Source: Cellulosimicrobium marinum (GTDB taxonomy: Bacteria; Actinomycetota; Actinomycetes; Actinomycetales; Cellulomonadaceae). From it: DNA of 64,000 nucleotides. This document shows, piece after piece, positions 1-8,029 of the stretch. Made by a program: the position numbers and the translations under genes. Where the stretch lies: NCBI RefSeq assembly GCF_020551945.1, contig NZ_JAJBZH010000003.1, positions 62,001 to 126,000 of the forward strand, read 5' to 3'. The notes under the pieces were generated by a model. That model was not told the origin of the DNA. It was given only the letters and a program-made list of their open reading frames with translations, and searched no databases. Each line of letters starts with the position of its first letter. Position 1 is the first letter of the stretch.

Positions 1-331
1 CCGCGACGAGCACCGGCAGCACGTACGGGCCGAACGCGTCGGTGACCACGGTGAGCGCCGTGGTCACCCCCGCGGTCCGGCGGTCGACCAGCCACTCCAG
101 GAGGGGGTCGTCGACCGCGGCGAGGTCCTCGCGCTCCCGCACCCCGTCGAGCAGCGCGGCGAAGCCGAGCGCCCCGCCCACGACGAGGAGCACGCCGGGC
201 CAGACGAGCAGGAGCACCCGCAGCCAGGACGGCGACCCGTCCCGTGCTCCACCGCCGCCCGCCCGGTCCTCGCCCGCCACGTCTCTGCCCGCCACGTCTC
301 TGCCCGCCACGTCTCCACCCGCACGTCCCAC
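1..331 (-). CDS. PAP2-like phosphatase, N-terminal part, cut by the left edge
   Basis: Only the N-terminal part lies in the window. The frame has G/C at nearly every third position. It encodes a Gly/Asp-rich start, one hydrophobic stretch (VLLLVWPGVLLVVGG) and then LLDGVREREDLAAVDDPLLEWLVDRRT. A 'DPLLEWLVDRRT' segment after the first membrane helix is typical of PAP2-superfamily lipid phosphatases. The catalytic histidine motifs would lie beyond the edge, so activity cannot be judged. The start is uncertain: in-frame GTG codons at 331, 310, 295 and 280 arise partly from a 15-bp tandem repeat. The GTG at 310 has GGTGGAG just upstream. The family call rests on this short stretch only. Confidence 0.5.
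   Translation of the reverse strand, partial: MGRAGGDVAGRDVAGRDVAGEDRAGGGGARDGSPSWLRVLLLVWPGVLLVVGGALGFAALLDGVREREDLAAVDDPLLEWLVDRRTAGVTTALTVVTDAFGPYVLPVLVA
266..310. repeat. 15-bp tandem repeat in the PAP2-like gene start
   Basis: Two exact copies of GTCTCTGCCCGCCAC (281-295 and 296-310) follow a diverged copy (266-280). On the minus strand each unit adds the five residues VAGRD and another possible GTG start, so unit loss or gain could move the start of the partial gene. Confidence 0.8.
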
Positions 332-558
332 CCCCGGACCGTACGCAGTGCCACCCCACCCCGCAGGGCGAGCGGGCGGCGTCGGGCACGGGCCGCCACC
401 GCGCGCGCGGACCCGCGACGCCGTGGGCGTAAATGGGGTGCGGGGCGCCGAGCCCGCGTGGTTCTGTAATGACACACCGCGGTGACGTCCGTCCGGTCCG
501 TGCCGGGCGGTGGAGGGCCCGGCCAGGCCCAGCGATCCGACGTCACGAGAGCAGCACC

Positions 559-708
559 ATGCATCCCTTCATCACGTACGACGTGGCGACCCTCAGTCGC
601 CGCGAACAGCTCCAGGAGCAGACGCTGCGGCGCGAGCAGCTGCGTCGCACCACCGCCCGCGTCAGCGCGCGCACCCGGCAGGCCCGCCTGCCGCGTCGCA
701 CCGCATGA
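559..708 (+). CDS. Small basic protein of 49 aa, unknown function
   Basis: ATG at 559 with GAGAG upstream opens a 49-codon frame, MHPFITYDVATLSRREQLQE..., ending at TGA 706-708. It is rich in Arg and Gln (repeated REQL) and probably forms one amphipathic helix with a basic tail. No signal peptide or membrane segment is visible. Codon use matches the neighbours. Small proteins with a similar MHPFITYDVA-type start seem to occur in related actinobacteria, but this is from memory and no function is known. A hairpin 58 nt downstream would end its transcript before orn. Confidence 0.55.
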   Translation: MHPFITYDVATLSRREQLQEQTLRREQLRRTTARVSARTRQARLPRRTA

Positions 709-765
709 CGCGCACCGCCCGCGCACCCGGGACCGACCCTGGTCCTTCCGGTCGCGGCACCGCCC

Positions 766-815
766 GAAGGCCCCGGCAGCCCGGACCCACCACGGTCCGC
801 GCCGCCGGGGCCTTC
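766..815. terminator. Stem-loop between the 49-aa gene and orn
   Basis: GAAGGCCCCGGC (766-777) pairs perfectly with GCCGGGGCCTTC (804-815) around a 26-nt loop. It has no T-run, so its strength as an intrinsic terminator is uncertain. Confidence 0.5.
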
Positions 816-882
816 TCGTGCGCGACGTCCACGACGTGCGCACGCACCGGGCCCTCGGCACGGCGCGGCTAGGCTGTGCCGA

Positions 883-1584
883 GTGAGTCCTGTGAAGCCC
901 GACGAACGCATCGTGTGGATCGACTGCGAGATGACCGGTCTCGACCTGGGCGCTGACGCCCTGGTGGAGGTCGCCGCCGTGGTCACCGACTCCGAGCTCA
1001 CCGTGCTCGGTGACGGGGTGGACGTCCTCGTCCGCCCTCCCGCGGAGGCGCTCGAGCAGATGGGCGACTTCGTGCGCCAGATGCACACGTCCTCCGGCCT
1101 GCTCGACGAGCTCGCCGGCGGCCTGACCCTGGCGGAGGCCGAGGAGCGTGTCCTCGACTACGTGCGCACCTGGGTGCCCGAGCCGGGGAAGGCGCCGCTC
1201 GCGGGCAACTCGGTCGGCACGGACAAGGGGTTCCTCGACCGCGACATGCCGGGGCTCATGTCCCACCTGCACTACCGGATCATCGACGTGTCGTCCGTGA
1301 AGGAGCTGTCGCGCCGGTGGTTCCCGCGCGCGTACTTCGCCTCCCCGGAGAAGAAGGGCGGGCACCGCGCGCTCGCCGACATCCTCGAGAGCATCGACGA
1401 GCTGCGCTACTACCGGGAGGCGGTGTTCGTGCCCCAGCCCGGACCGGACTCCGCGACGGCGCGCGAGATCGCCGCACGGGTCACGGCGACGAGCGTCGCG
1501 CGCCCCGTCGTGACGACCGGGGAGCCCGGCGCCGTGGCGACCGTCACAGACGCCGCGGGCCCGGACGCCGCGCGACGGTCCTGA
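883..1584 (+). CDS. orn: Oligoribonuclease
   Basis: 233-aa DEDDh-family 3'-5' exoribonuclease that degrades 2-5 nt RNA fragments left by mRNA decay. The first acidic motif is [10 protein letters not shown] at residues 12-21 and the final His lies in [10 protein letters not shown]. The usual length is about 180-215 aa; this protein carries an Ala/Val/Thr-rich C-terminal tail of about 30 residues outside the fold. GTG 883 is chosen because TAGGCT (870-875) lies 7 nt before it with no Shine-Dalgarno, a leaderless arrangement; GTG 892 is the alternative. tRNA-His follows closely on the same strand. Confidence 0.95.
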   Translation: MSPVKPDERIVWIDCEMTGLDLGADALVEVAAVVTDSELTVLGDGVDVLVRPPAEALEQMGDFVRQMHTSSGLLDELAGGLTLAEAEERVLDYVRTWVPEPGKAPLAGNSVGTDKGFLDRDMPGLMSHLHYRIIDVSSVKELSRRWFPRAYFASPEKKGGHRALADILESIDELRYYREAVFVPQPGPDSATAREIAARVTATSVARPVVTTGEPGAVATVTDAAGPDAARRS

Positions 1585-1641
1585 CGGGCGCCCCGGAGCG
1601 GGTACACTTTTCGACGGCCGGTGCTGCAGGCACGCGGTCAT

Positions 1642-1715
1642 GGTGGGTATAGCTCAGCTGGTAGAGCACCTGGTTGTGGTCCAGGGGGTCGCGGGTTCAA
1701 GTCCCGTTACTCACC
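1642..1715 (+). tRNA. tRNA-His (GTG)
   Basis: Cloverleaf with acceptor GTGGGTA/TACTCAC, anticodon GTG in loop TTGTGGT, and T-arm GCGGGTTCAAGTCCCGT. The extra G at position -1 (1642) opposite C73 is the tRNA-His hallmark. CCA is not encoded. Confidence 0.96.
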
Positions 1716-1721
1716 CCGATG

Positions 1722-1753
1722 CCGAAGGCCCCTCGCACGCGAGGGGCCTTCGG
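1722..1753 (+). terminator. Terminator after tRNA-His
   Basis: CCGAAGGCCCCTCG (1722-1735) pairs perfectly with CGAGGGGCCTTCGG (1740-1753) around a 4-nt gap. It lies 7 nt after the tRNA and is followed by TCGTCTCC. Confidence 0.75.
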
Positions 1754-1877
1754 TCGTCTCCGGGGACCGGCGCCGGATAACGATCCGCGCACCGGGTCGC
1801 GGGTTGCCCCCGGGTGTGATCGGCTGGGACGCCGAAGCCCGGACCTCGGCGCCCAGACTGTCGGGAGGCAGCCCCCC

Positions 1878-2699
1878 GTGATCGAATTCCGCTCGGTCAG
1901 CAAGACCTACCCCGACGGGACCGTCGCCGTCGACACGTTCGACCTCGTCGTCCCGCCGCACCGCACCACGGTGCTCGTCGGGTCCTCGGGCAGCGGCAAG
2001 ACGACGCTCCTGCGGATGATCAACCGCATGGTCGAGCCCACGGGCGGCGTCATCGAGATCGACGGCGAACCCATCGGCGACAAGGACCCGGTGCGCCTGC
2101 GGCGCGGCATCGGGTACGTGCTGCAGAACGGCGGCCTTCTCCCCCACCACACGGTCCTGGCGAACGTCATGACGGTCCTGCGGCTGGAGGGCACGCCCAA
2201 GGCCGTCGCGCGCGAGCGCGCCCTGGAGCTCCTCGACACCGTCGGGCTCGACCGGGCCCTCGCCGAGCGCTACCCGAGCCAGCTCTCCGGCGGACAGCAG
2301 CAGCGCGTCGGGGTGGCGCGCGCGCTCGCCGCCGACCCGAACATCCTGCTCATGGACGAGCCGTTCGGCGCGGTCGACCCGATCGTGCGGGCCGAGCTCC
2401 AGGCGGAGACGCTGCGCCTCCAGCAGGAGCTGCACAAGACGATCGTGTTCGTCACCCACGACGTCGACGAGGCCTTCCTCCTCGGCGACCAGGTGGTCCT
2501 CCTGGAGAAGGGCGCGCACGTCGCGCAGGTGGGCTCGCCGAGCGAGATCATCGAGGCCCCGGCGAACGAGTTCGTCGCGAGCTTCATCGGCGTCGAGCGC
2601 GGGCAGCGCGCCCTGCACACCAAGACCACCGACCACGGGACCGTCCTCGTCGACACGACGGGACGCACCCAGGGCGTGCTCGTCGAGGACGAGGCATGA
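1878..2699 (+). CDS. Osmoprotectant ABC transporter, ATP-binding subunit (OpuBA/ProV-like)
   Basis: 273-aa ATPase of the quaternary-amine (glycine betaine/choline/carnitine) importer family. Walker A GSSGSGKTT is at residues 35-43, then the QNGG Q-loop, signature LSGGQQQRV, Walker B ILLMDEPFG and switch VTHDVDE. It ends without the tandem CBS domains of ProV/OpuAA, which suits the shorter OpuBA/OpuCA-like subunits. GTG 1878 is chosen for the GGAGG 8 nt upstream and because the family fold begins at MIEFRSVSKTY. The stop overlaps the next start (ATGA), so it is translationally coupled to the permease as the first gene of a four-gene operon. The exact substrate cannot be read from the sequence. 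Confidence 0.9.
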   Translation: MIEFRSVSKTYPDGTVAVDTFDLVVPPHRTTVLVGSSGSGKTTLLRMINRMVEPTGGVIEIDGEPIGDKDPVRLRRGIGYVLQNGGLLPHHTVLANVMTVLRLEGTPKAVARERALELLDTVGLDRALAERYPSQLSGGQQQRVGVARALAADPNILLMDEPFGAVDPIVRAELQAETLRLQQELHKTIVFVTHDVDEAFLLGDQVVLLEKGAHVAQVGSPSEIIEAPANEFVASFIGVERGQRALHTKTTDHGTVLVDTTGRTQGVLVEDEA

Positions 2700-3337
2700 C
2701 CTGGGTCGCCGACAACCTCGACCTCATCGGCCGGCTCACCGTCGAGCACCTGCGCCAGAGCGCCCTGCCGATCCTCCTCGGGTTCCTCGTGTCCATCCCG
2801 GCCGGGTGGGTCGCGTTCCGGTTCAAGCTGACGCGCGGGCTCGTGCTCACCCTCGTCGGGTTGCTGTACACGATCCCGTCGCTCGCGCTCTTCGCGCTCC
2901 TGCCGCCGCTCCTCGGCATCAGCTTCCTCTCCGAGGTCAACCTGATCATCGCCCTGACGATCTACGCGGTCGCGATCATGACGCGGTTCGTCGCCGACGC
3001 GCTCGCCTCCGTGGAGCCGTCCGTCCGCCAGGCGGCCGTCGCCGTCGGGTACGGCCCCTGGCGCCGGTTCTGGCAGGTCGACCTCCCCCTCGCCGGCCCC
3101 GTCGTGCTCGCGGGATTGCGCGTCACCGCCGTGTCGACCATCTCGCTCGCCACCGTCGGCATCCTCATCGGCATCGACAACCTCGGCTACCTCTTCACCA
3201 ACGGCTACCAGCGCCAGATCGTCGCGGAGATCCTCGCGGGCGTCGTCGCCGTCGTCGTGATCGCCCTGCTCGTCGACTGGCTGCTCGTGCTGCTCGGCCG
3301 CCTCCTCATGCCCTGGACCCGGGCGGTGCGCGCATGA
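2696..3337 (+). CDS. Osmoprotectant ABC transporter permease 1 (OpuBB-like)
   Basis: 213-aa inner-membrane permease with about five hydrophobic helices and the coupling region EPSVRQAAVAVGYGPWRRFW. That region follows the EAA-loop pattern contacting the ATPase. ATG 2696 overlaps the stop of the upstream ATPase gene and its own stop overlaps the next permease, both as ATGA. The two-permease plus one-binding-protein layout is that of OpuB/OpuC-type systems. Confidence 0.9.
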   Translation: MTWVADNLDLIGRLTVEHLRQSALPILLGFLVSIPAGWVAFRFKLTRGLVLTLVGLLYTIPSLALFALLPPLLGISFLSEVNLIIALTIYAVAIMTRFVADALASVEPSVRQAAVAVGYGPWRRFWQVDLPLAGPVVLAGLRVTAVSTISLATVGILIGIDNLGYLFTNGYQRQIVAEILAGVVAVVVIALLVDWLLVLLGRLLMPWTRAVRA

Positions 3338-4071
3338 CCCTCTTCTCCGACGCCATCGCCTGGATCTTCTCCCCCGACCGGGCCACGGGCGCCCTCCCCC
3401 TGTCCGAGGCGATCTGGACGCACCTCGCCTTCACCTTCGCCTCCGTCGTCCTCGCGGCGCTCGTCGCGATCCCCGCCGGGTGGGCCATCGGCCACACCGG
3501 CCGGGGACGCGAGATCGCGGTCGGGCTCTCGGGCGCGGCCCGCGCCGTGCCGTCGTTCGGCCTCGTGCTCCTCCTCGTGCTCGTCTTCGGCGTGACCCAC
3601 AAGGTCGCCGCGTCCACGACCGCCTTCGTGCTCCTCGCGATCCCCCCGATCCTCGCGGGCGCGTACGCGGGCGTCGAGGCCGTGGAACGGCGCGTGATCG
3701 ACGGCGCCCGGTCCGTCGGCATGACCGGCCGGCAGGTGCTCTGGAAGGTCGAGGCCCCCCTCGGCCTCCCCTTGCTCATCGGCGGGCTGCGCTCCGCGAC
3801 GCTCCAGGTCGTCGCCACCGTCACCCTCGCCGGGTACGTCGGCAACTGGGGCCTCGGCTTCTACATCGTCCAGGGCATCCAGATCCGCGACTTCTCCCAG
3901 ATCCTCGGGGCGGCGCTCGTCATCGTCGTCCTCGCCGTGGTGCTCGACGTCCTGTTCGCCCTCCTGCAGACCGTCGTCGTCCCACGCGGCGTCGCCGCCG
4001 GCCGCGCGCCCGACGACGCCCCGAAGCGCCGACGCCGACGCCGCCCGGCCCCCGAGCCCACGACCGCCTGA
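3334..4071 (+). CDS. Osmoprotectant ABC transporter permease 2 (OpuBD-like)
   Basis: 245-aa partner permease with several hydrophobic helices and an EAA-type loop, EAVERRVIDGARSVGMTGRQ, before WKVEAPLGLPLLIGG. The last ~25 residues are very basic (KRRRRRRPAPEP) and probably cytoplasmic. It starts at ATG 3334 inside the previous stop. A 28-nt gap with AGAAAGG leads to the binding-protein gene, the only cistron here with its own clear ribosome site. Confidence 0.9.
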   Translation: MTLFSDAIAWIFSPDRATGALPLSEAIWTHLAFTFASVVLAALVAIPAGWAIGHTGRGREIAVGLSGAARAVPSFGLVLLLVLVFGVTHKVAASTTAFVLLAIPPILAGAYAGVEAVERRVIDGARSVGMTGRQVLWKVEAPLGLPLLIGGLRSATLQVVATVTLAGYVGNWGLGFYIVQGIQIRDFSQILGAALVIVVLAVVLDVLFALLQTVVVPRGVAAGRAPDDAPKRRRRRRPAPEPTTA

Positions 4072-4099
4072 CCCTCCCGACCTCCAGAAAGGCACGCAC

Positions 4100-5017
4100 A
4101 TGCGCACCACAGCACGCAGGGCCACCCTCCTCGCCACGGCCGCGACCGCCGCCCTCACGCTCGCGGCGTGCGGGGGCGGTTCCGACCCGCTCGACGCCGA
4201 CTCCGGCGGCGGCGACGGCGGCTCGGCCGGCGGCACGATCGTCGTCGGCTCCCAGGCGTACTACTCGAACGAGATCGTCGCGGAGATCTACGCCCAGGCC
4301 CTCGAGGCCGAGGGCTTCGAGGTCGAGCGCAACTTCAGCATCGGCCAGCGCGACGCCTACATGCCGGCGCTGGAGAGCGGCGAGGTCCAGCTCTTCCCCG
4401 AGTACACCGGCAACCTCCTGCAGTACTTCGACCCGGAGACCACCGCAACCTCCTCCGAGGCCGTCTACGCGGCGCTCCAGGACGCGCTCCCCGACGGCCT
4501 GGCCGTCCTCGACCAGTCGCCCGCCACCGACCAGGACTCCTACAACGTCACCGAGCAGTTCGCCTCGGACAACGGCGTGAGCTCCCTCGCGGACCTCGCC
4601 GGCCTGGACGTCGACCTCACCGTCGGCGGCCCCGCCGAGCTCGAGCAGCGCCCCTACGGCCCCACCGGCCTGCAGGACGTCTACGGCGTCGACGTGTCGT
4701 TCGTCGCCACCGGCGACACGACCGTCCAGGACCTCGTCGCGGGCACCGTGAACATCGCGAACGTCTTCAGCGCCGACCCCCGCATCCAGACCGAAGGGCT
4801 CGTCACCCTCGACGACCCCGAAGGCCTGTTCCTCGCGTCGAACGTCGTGCCGCTCGTCAGCGCCGACGTCGCCGACGAGATCGCCGACGTCATCAACCCC
4901 GTGAGCGCCGCCCTCACGCCCGAGGGCCTCGTCGACCTCAACGTCCAGTCGACCGAGGAGCAGCGCTCGTCCGAGGACATCGCCGCCGACTGGCTCGCGG
5001 AGAACGACCTCGCCTGA
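4100..5017 (+). CDS. Osmoprotectant ABC transporter substrate-binding lipoprotein (OpuBC/ProX-like)
   Basis: 305-aa exported lipoprotein. The signal peptide ends at lipobox LAAC (Cys24), followed by a Gly/Ser/Asp linker. The mature part begins GGTIVVGSQAYYSNEIVAEIY, the usual start of the OpuAC/ProX fold, and contains LFPEYTGNLLQYF, typical of this group. RBS AGAAAGG lies 8 nt before ATG 4100. It closes the operon. Downstream comes a long non-coding stretch with a direct-repeat pair and a large inverted repeat before a convergent gene. The ligand is inferred to be glycine betaine, choline or carnitine. Confidence 0.9.
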   Translation: MRTTARRATLLATAATAALTLAACGGGSDPLDADSGGGDGGSAGGTIVVGSQAYYSNEIVAEIYAQALEAEGFEVERNFSIGQRDAYMPALESGEVQLFPEYTGNLLQYFDPETTATSSEAVYAALQDALPDGLAVLDQSPATDQDSYNVTEQFASDNGVSSLADLAGLDVDLTVGGPAELEQRPYGPTGLQDVYGVDVSFVATGDTTVQDLVAGTVNIANVFSADPRIQTEGLVTLDDPEGLFLASNVVPLVSADVADEIADVINPVSAALTPEGLVDLNVQSTEEQRSSEDIAADWLAENDLA

Positions 5018-5027
5018 GCGGCTCGTT

Positions 5028-5160
5028 CGCCGGTCGCCCCCCGGCGGGCGGGGCGGGAGGCGTGCTCGGGCTGCCGTGCCGTCTCCGTCGACGCGCTCGA
5101 TGCGCCGGTCACCCACGGCGGGCAGGCCGGGTGGCGTGCTCGGGCTGCCGTGCCGTCACC
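5028..5160. repeat. Pair of ~58-bp direct repeats
   Basis: Copy 1 (5028-5086) and copy 2 (5103-5160) differ at only a few positions. The last 25 bp before the final three bases (5059-5083 and 5133-5157), beginning GGCGTGCTCGGGCTGCCGTG, are identical. Each copy opens with a small hairpin (CGCCGG...CCGGCG, or its shortened version). The copy starts are 75 bp apart. Confidence 0.8.
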
Positions 5161-5304
5161 TCGGTCTTGCACCTCGCGTTCGCGCGCACGGCTCGACGCC
5201 CTTCGCACCCCACCCGCCCCGCCCGCCTCGCGGTCGTGTCACCACCGCGGTCTCGCGGCAGGTGCCGGGCCGAGGTCAGGCGCGAGGCAGGCACGAGGCG
5301 CGGG

Positions 5305-5397
5305 CCGGGGCCGACGACGACGGGTCGTGGCGGGTCTGGCGGGAGCGGCCCGAGGAACGAGGGCCGCGGATGGAAGACCCGTCGTCGTCGGCCCCGG
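5305..5397. repeat. Structured inverted-repeat element, copy A
   Basis: Perfect 22-bp arms (5305-5326 and 5376-5397) enclose a 49-nt loop. The loop starts GTGGCGGGTCTGGCGGGA, then an inner hairpin GCGGCCC/GGGCCGC (5345-5351, 5361-5367) capped by GAGGAACGA, then GGATGG. Copy B at 19851-19943 keeps the single-stranded parts but has different, still complementary, stems. It lies between convergent genes. Function unknown. Confidence 0.85.
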
Positions 5398-5468
5398 TCC
5401 GCGCCGTTCCCAGCCCCGTGCCGCTCGGTCCCGTACCCCGCCCGCGCCTGTCCCGACCCCGCGGCAAG

Positions 5469-6386
5469 CTAGGCCTGAGCCACCCGGGCAGCGATGGCGT
5501 CGGCGAAGCGGTCCAGCGCGCCGGGGGCGAGGGCGAGGAACAGGGACGGTTCGGTGAGCTCGAGCTCGAGCACGACGGGCCCGCCGTCGTTGCTCGCGAC
5601 GAGGTCGACGCGCGCGTAGAGGAAGCTCGACACGTCGCCGTCCGCGACGGCGTCGGCCGCCACCTGCAGGGCCCGGCGCGCGACGTCGGCCTGCTCGTCG
5701 GACGCCTCGAACGCCGAGGACTCCTCCTGCTGGTAGAGCCCGCGGGTCGGACGGTGCGGGCCGGTGAGGTGGGTCTTCTTGCGGGCCGCGTGGGACAGCT
5801 CGCCGTCGACGAAGACGAGCCGTGCCTCGCCGGCGGTGTCGACGCTCGTGACGTACGGCTGGACCATGACCTCGCGGCCGGAGACGAGGAGGTTCTTGGC
5901 GTGCTGGATCGCGAGGCCGCGCGAGTGCGCCTCGCCGGACTGGTACCGGCCGGTGTCCTTCGCGCCCGCGCTGACGACGGGCTTGATGACGAAGTCGCCC
6001 TGCGCGGGCAGGCGCGTGTGGATCGCACGCGAGGAGAGGTTGCGCGCGGGGTCGAGCCAGAGCGTCGGGATGACGGGGACGCCCGCCGCCTCGAGCTCGC
6101 GCAGGTAGCCCTTGTCGGTGTTCCAGCGCAGCACCCGCTCGGAGTTGAGCAGGCGGGGCACGCGGTCGGCCCAGGCCACGAACTCGTCGCGCCGTGCGGA
6201 GTAGTCCCACGTGGAGCGGACCACGACGGCGTCGAACGCGTCCCAGTCGACCTCGGCGTCGTCCCAGACGGCGGGTGACGCGTCGACGCCGCGGTCTGCG
6301 AGCGCCCGCACGAGGGGGGCGTCGTCGGCGTCGAGGTCGGGCAGGACGGAGCAGGTCGCGAGCGCGACGCGGGGGTTCGTGGTCAC
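5469..6386 (-). CDS. ATP-grasp domain protein (glutathione-synthetase-like fold), substrate unknown
   Basis: 305 aa. The N-terminal pre-ATP-grasp part (VALATCSVLPDLDADDAPLV) includes VVVRSTWDYSARRDEF. The ATP-grasp core has FVIKPVVSAGAKDTGRY (lysine and glycine-rich loop), EVMVQPYVTS, a metal region in SFLYARVDLV, and VLELELTEPSLFL. Proteins of this kind make amide or ester bonds through an acyl-phosphate; the nearest known relatives in style are RimK/glutathione-synthetase-like enzymes and the cycloserine ligase group. The substrate cannot be inferred, because the gene stands alone. TAGGCT lies 7 nt before GTG 6386, so translation is probably leaderless. Confidence 0.75.
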   Translation of the reverse strand: MTTNPRVALATCSVLPDLDADDAPLVRALADRGVDASPAVWDDAEVDWDAFDAVVVRSTWDYSARRDEFVAWADRVPRLLNSERVLRWNTDKGYLRELEAAGVPVIPTLWLDPARNLSSRAIHTRLPAQGDFVIKPVVSAGAKDTGRYQSGEAHSRGLAIQHAKNLLVSGREVMVQPYVTSVDTAGEARLVFVDGELSHAARKKTHLTGPHRPTRGLYQQEESSAFEASDEQADVARRALQVAADAVADGDVSSFLYARVDLVASNDGGPVVLELELTEPSLFLALAPGALDRFADAIAARVAQA

Positions 6387-6437
6387 GGGGCCGAGCCTAG
6401 GCGACTCCGTGCGTCGCAGCAGCGGCGGGGGCGCGCC

Positions 6438-7973
6438 TCACAGCCCGTACTCCTCGAGGAAGCGCAGCCAGACCTCGCTCACCGTCGGGTAGGACGGGAC
6501 GGCGTGCCAGAGCCGCCCGAGGGGCACCTCCCCGACGATGGCGACGGTCGCGGCGTGGAGCATCTCGGCGGCGTCCGGGCCGACGAACGTGGCGCCGACG
6601 ACGACCTCGCGGGCGGCGTCGACGACGAGCTGTGCGGTCCCGGCGTAGTCGGTCGACCGCACGGACGACCCGGCGACGTTCGCGAGGTCGTACCGCACGA
6701 CGCGCACGTCGAGACCGGCGTCGCGCGCGGACTGCTCGGTGTGGCCGACGGCGGCGACCTCGGGGCGGGTGAAGACGACCTGGGGTGACGCGACGTGGTC
6801 GGCGGTCGCGGCGTAGCGCGACCACGGCTCGGGGTCCTGGCCGGTCCGCGGGGGCGTCTGACCGGTCGTGGGGGCGTCCTCGGTCGCGGGGTCGCCGAAG
6901 CGTGCGGCGACGACGTCGCCGGCGACGCGTCCCTGGTACTTGCCCTGGTGGGTGGTGGCGACGCGCCCGGTGACGTCGCCGACGGCGTACAGCCACCCGC
7001 CGTCGACGCCGCGCACGAGCATCGTGTCGTCGACGTCGAGCCCTCGTCCGGGCCGGAGGCCGAGCACGTCGACGCCGAGGTCCTGCGTGCGCGGTGCCCT
7101 GCCGGTCGCGACGAGGACGCGCTCGGTCTCGACGGGGGTGACGTCGGGCCCGTCGTCCCCACCACGCCCGGAGGCTTCCAGGGAGAGGCGCGACCCGCCG
7201 TCGGGCAGGGCCTCGACCGCGGTGGTGGAGACGCCGAGGCGGACGTCCACGCCGAGGTCGCGCAGGGACGCCGCGACCGCCTCCCCCGCCCACGGCTCGG
7301 TGCGCTCCAGCAGGCCCCCGCGGGCGAGGAGGGTGACGCGCGCGCCCAGGTCCGTGAGGGCGAACGCCATCTCGCAGGCGACGACCCCGCCGCCGACGAT
7401 CGCGAGCGTCTCCGGGACGTCCTCGACGGCCGTCGCCTCGCGGCTCGTCCACGGGTTCGCGTCCGCGAGGCCGGGGACGTCGGGCAGGACGGGCACGCTG
7501 CCGGTCGCGGCGACGACGGCGTGCCGGGCCACGAGCACGCGGGCGGGGGGCAGGTCGTCGACGTCGGCGTCCCGGTCCTCGGGGACCACCTCGACGCGGC
7601 GCTCGCCGACGATCCGCCCGAGGCCGCGCACGAGCGTGATCCCCGCGCTCTCGACCCACGCGACCTGACCGGAGTCGTCCCAGTCGGACACCATCGAGTC
7701 GCGCCACGCGAGCACGGCGGCGACGTCGGGCTCCCCCGGGTCGGCCACCCCGGGGACCCCGGCCACCTCGGCGCGGACCGCACCGGCTCGCAGCAGGGTC
7801 TTGGACGGCATGCACGCCCAGTACGAGCACTCGCCACCGAGCAGCTCGGCCTCGACGAGCGCGACGGACAGGCCGGTGCGCCCGGCCCGGTCCGCCGCGT
7901 TCTCGCCGACGGGCCCGCCGCCGATGACGATGACGTCGAAGGTCTCGGTCGTGTCCTGCGGGTCGCTGGTCAT
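6438..7973 (-). CDS. FAD/NAD(P)-dependent disulfide oxidoreductase
   Basis: 511-aa class I pyridine nucleotide-disulfide oxidoreductase. It has an FAD-binding GGGPVGENAA near residue 18, the redox pair in GGECSYWACMPSK (CX4C), a second Rossmann motif VGGGVVACEMAF, an FAD motif YAVGDVTG, and a C-terminal dimerisation domain. The usual HxxxxE catalytic pair (HPT...E in lipoamide dehydrogenase) is replaced by a region reading LHAATVAIVGEVPLGRLWHAVPSYPTVSE in two parts, as in mercuric-reductase-like or uncharacterised members. It could be a mycothiol/thiol reductase relative or a quinone-type reductase. A 51-nt gap separates it from the ATP-grasp gene, so co-transcription is not certain. Confidence 0.85.
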   Translation of the reverse strand: MTSDPQDTTETFDVIVIGGGPVGENAADRAGRTGLSVALVEAELLGGECSYWACMPSKTLLRAGAVRAEVAGVPGVADPGEPDVAAVLAWRDSMVSDWDDSGQVAWVESAGITLVRGLGRIVGERRVEVVPEDRDADVDDLPPARVLVARHAVVAATGSVPVLPDVPGLADANPWTSREATAVEDVPETLAIVGGGVVACEMAFALTDLGARVTLLARGGLLERTEPWAGEAVAASLRDLGVDVRLGVSTTAVEALPDGGSRLSLEASGRGGDDGPDVTPVETERVLVATGRAPRTQDLGVDVLGLRPGRGLDVDDTMLVRGVDGGWLYAVGDVTGRVATTHQGKYQGRVAGDVVAARFGDPATEDAPTTGQTPPRTGQDPEPWSRYAATADHVASPQVVFTRPEVAAVGHTEQSARDAGLDVRVVRYDLANVAGSSVRSTDYAGTAQLVVDAAREVVVGATFVGPDAAEMLHAATVAIVGEVPLGRLWHAVPSYPTVSEVWLRFLEEYGL

Positions 7974-8029
7974 GGACCCATCCTCACGCGGTCCGCCGCC
8001 GGTCGCTCAGCGGCGGGCGCCGTGGCGGC

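Larger units (their letters stand above)
5018..5468. other. 450-bp gene-free convergent junction
   Basis: No credible gene is seen between the osmoprotectant operon and the convergent ATP-grasp gene. It holds a 58-59 bp imperfect direct repeat (5028-5086, 5103-5160) and structured inverted-repeat element A (5305-5397). Open frames here show no third-position G/C bias and no start signals. Confidence 0.7.

Noticed and set aside
64-1641. A 525-codon minus-strand frame at the left edge
   Set aside because: Most of it is antisense to orn. The true minus-strand gene at the edge is in a different frame and shows PAP2-like sequence.
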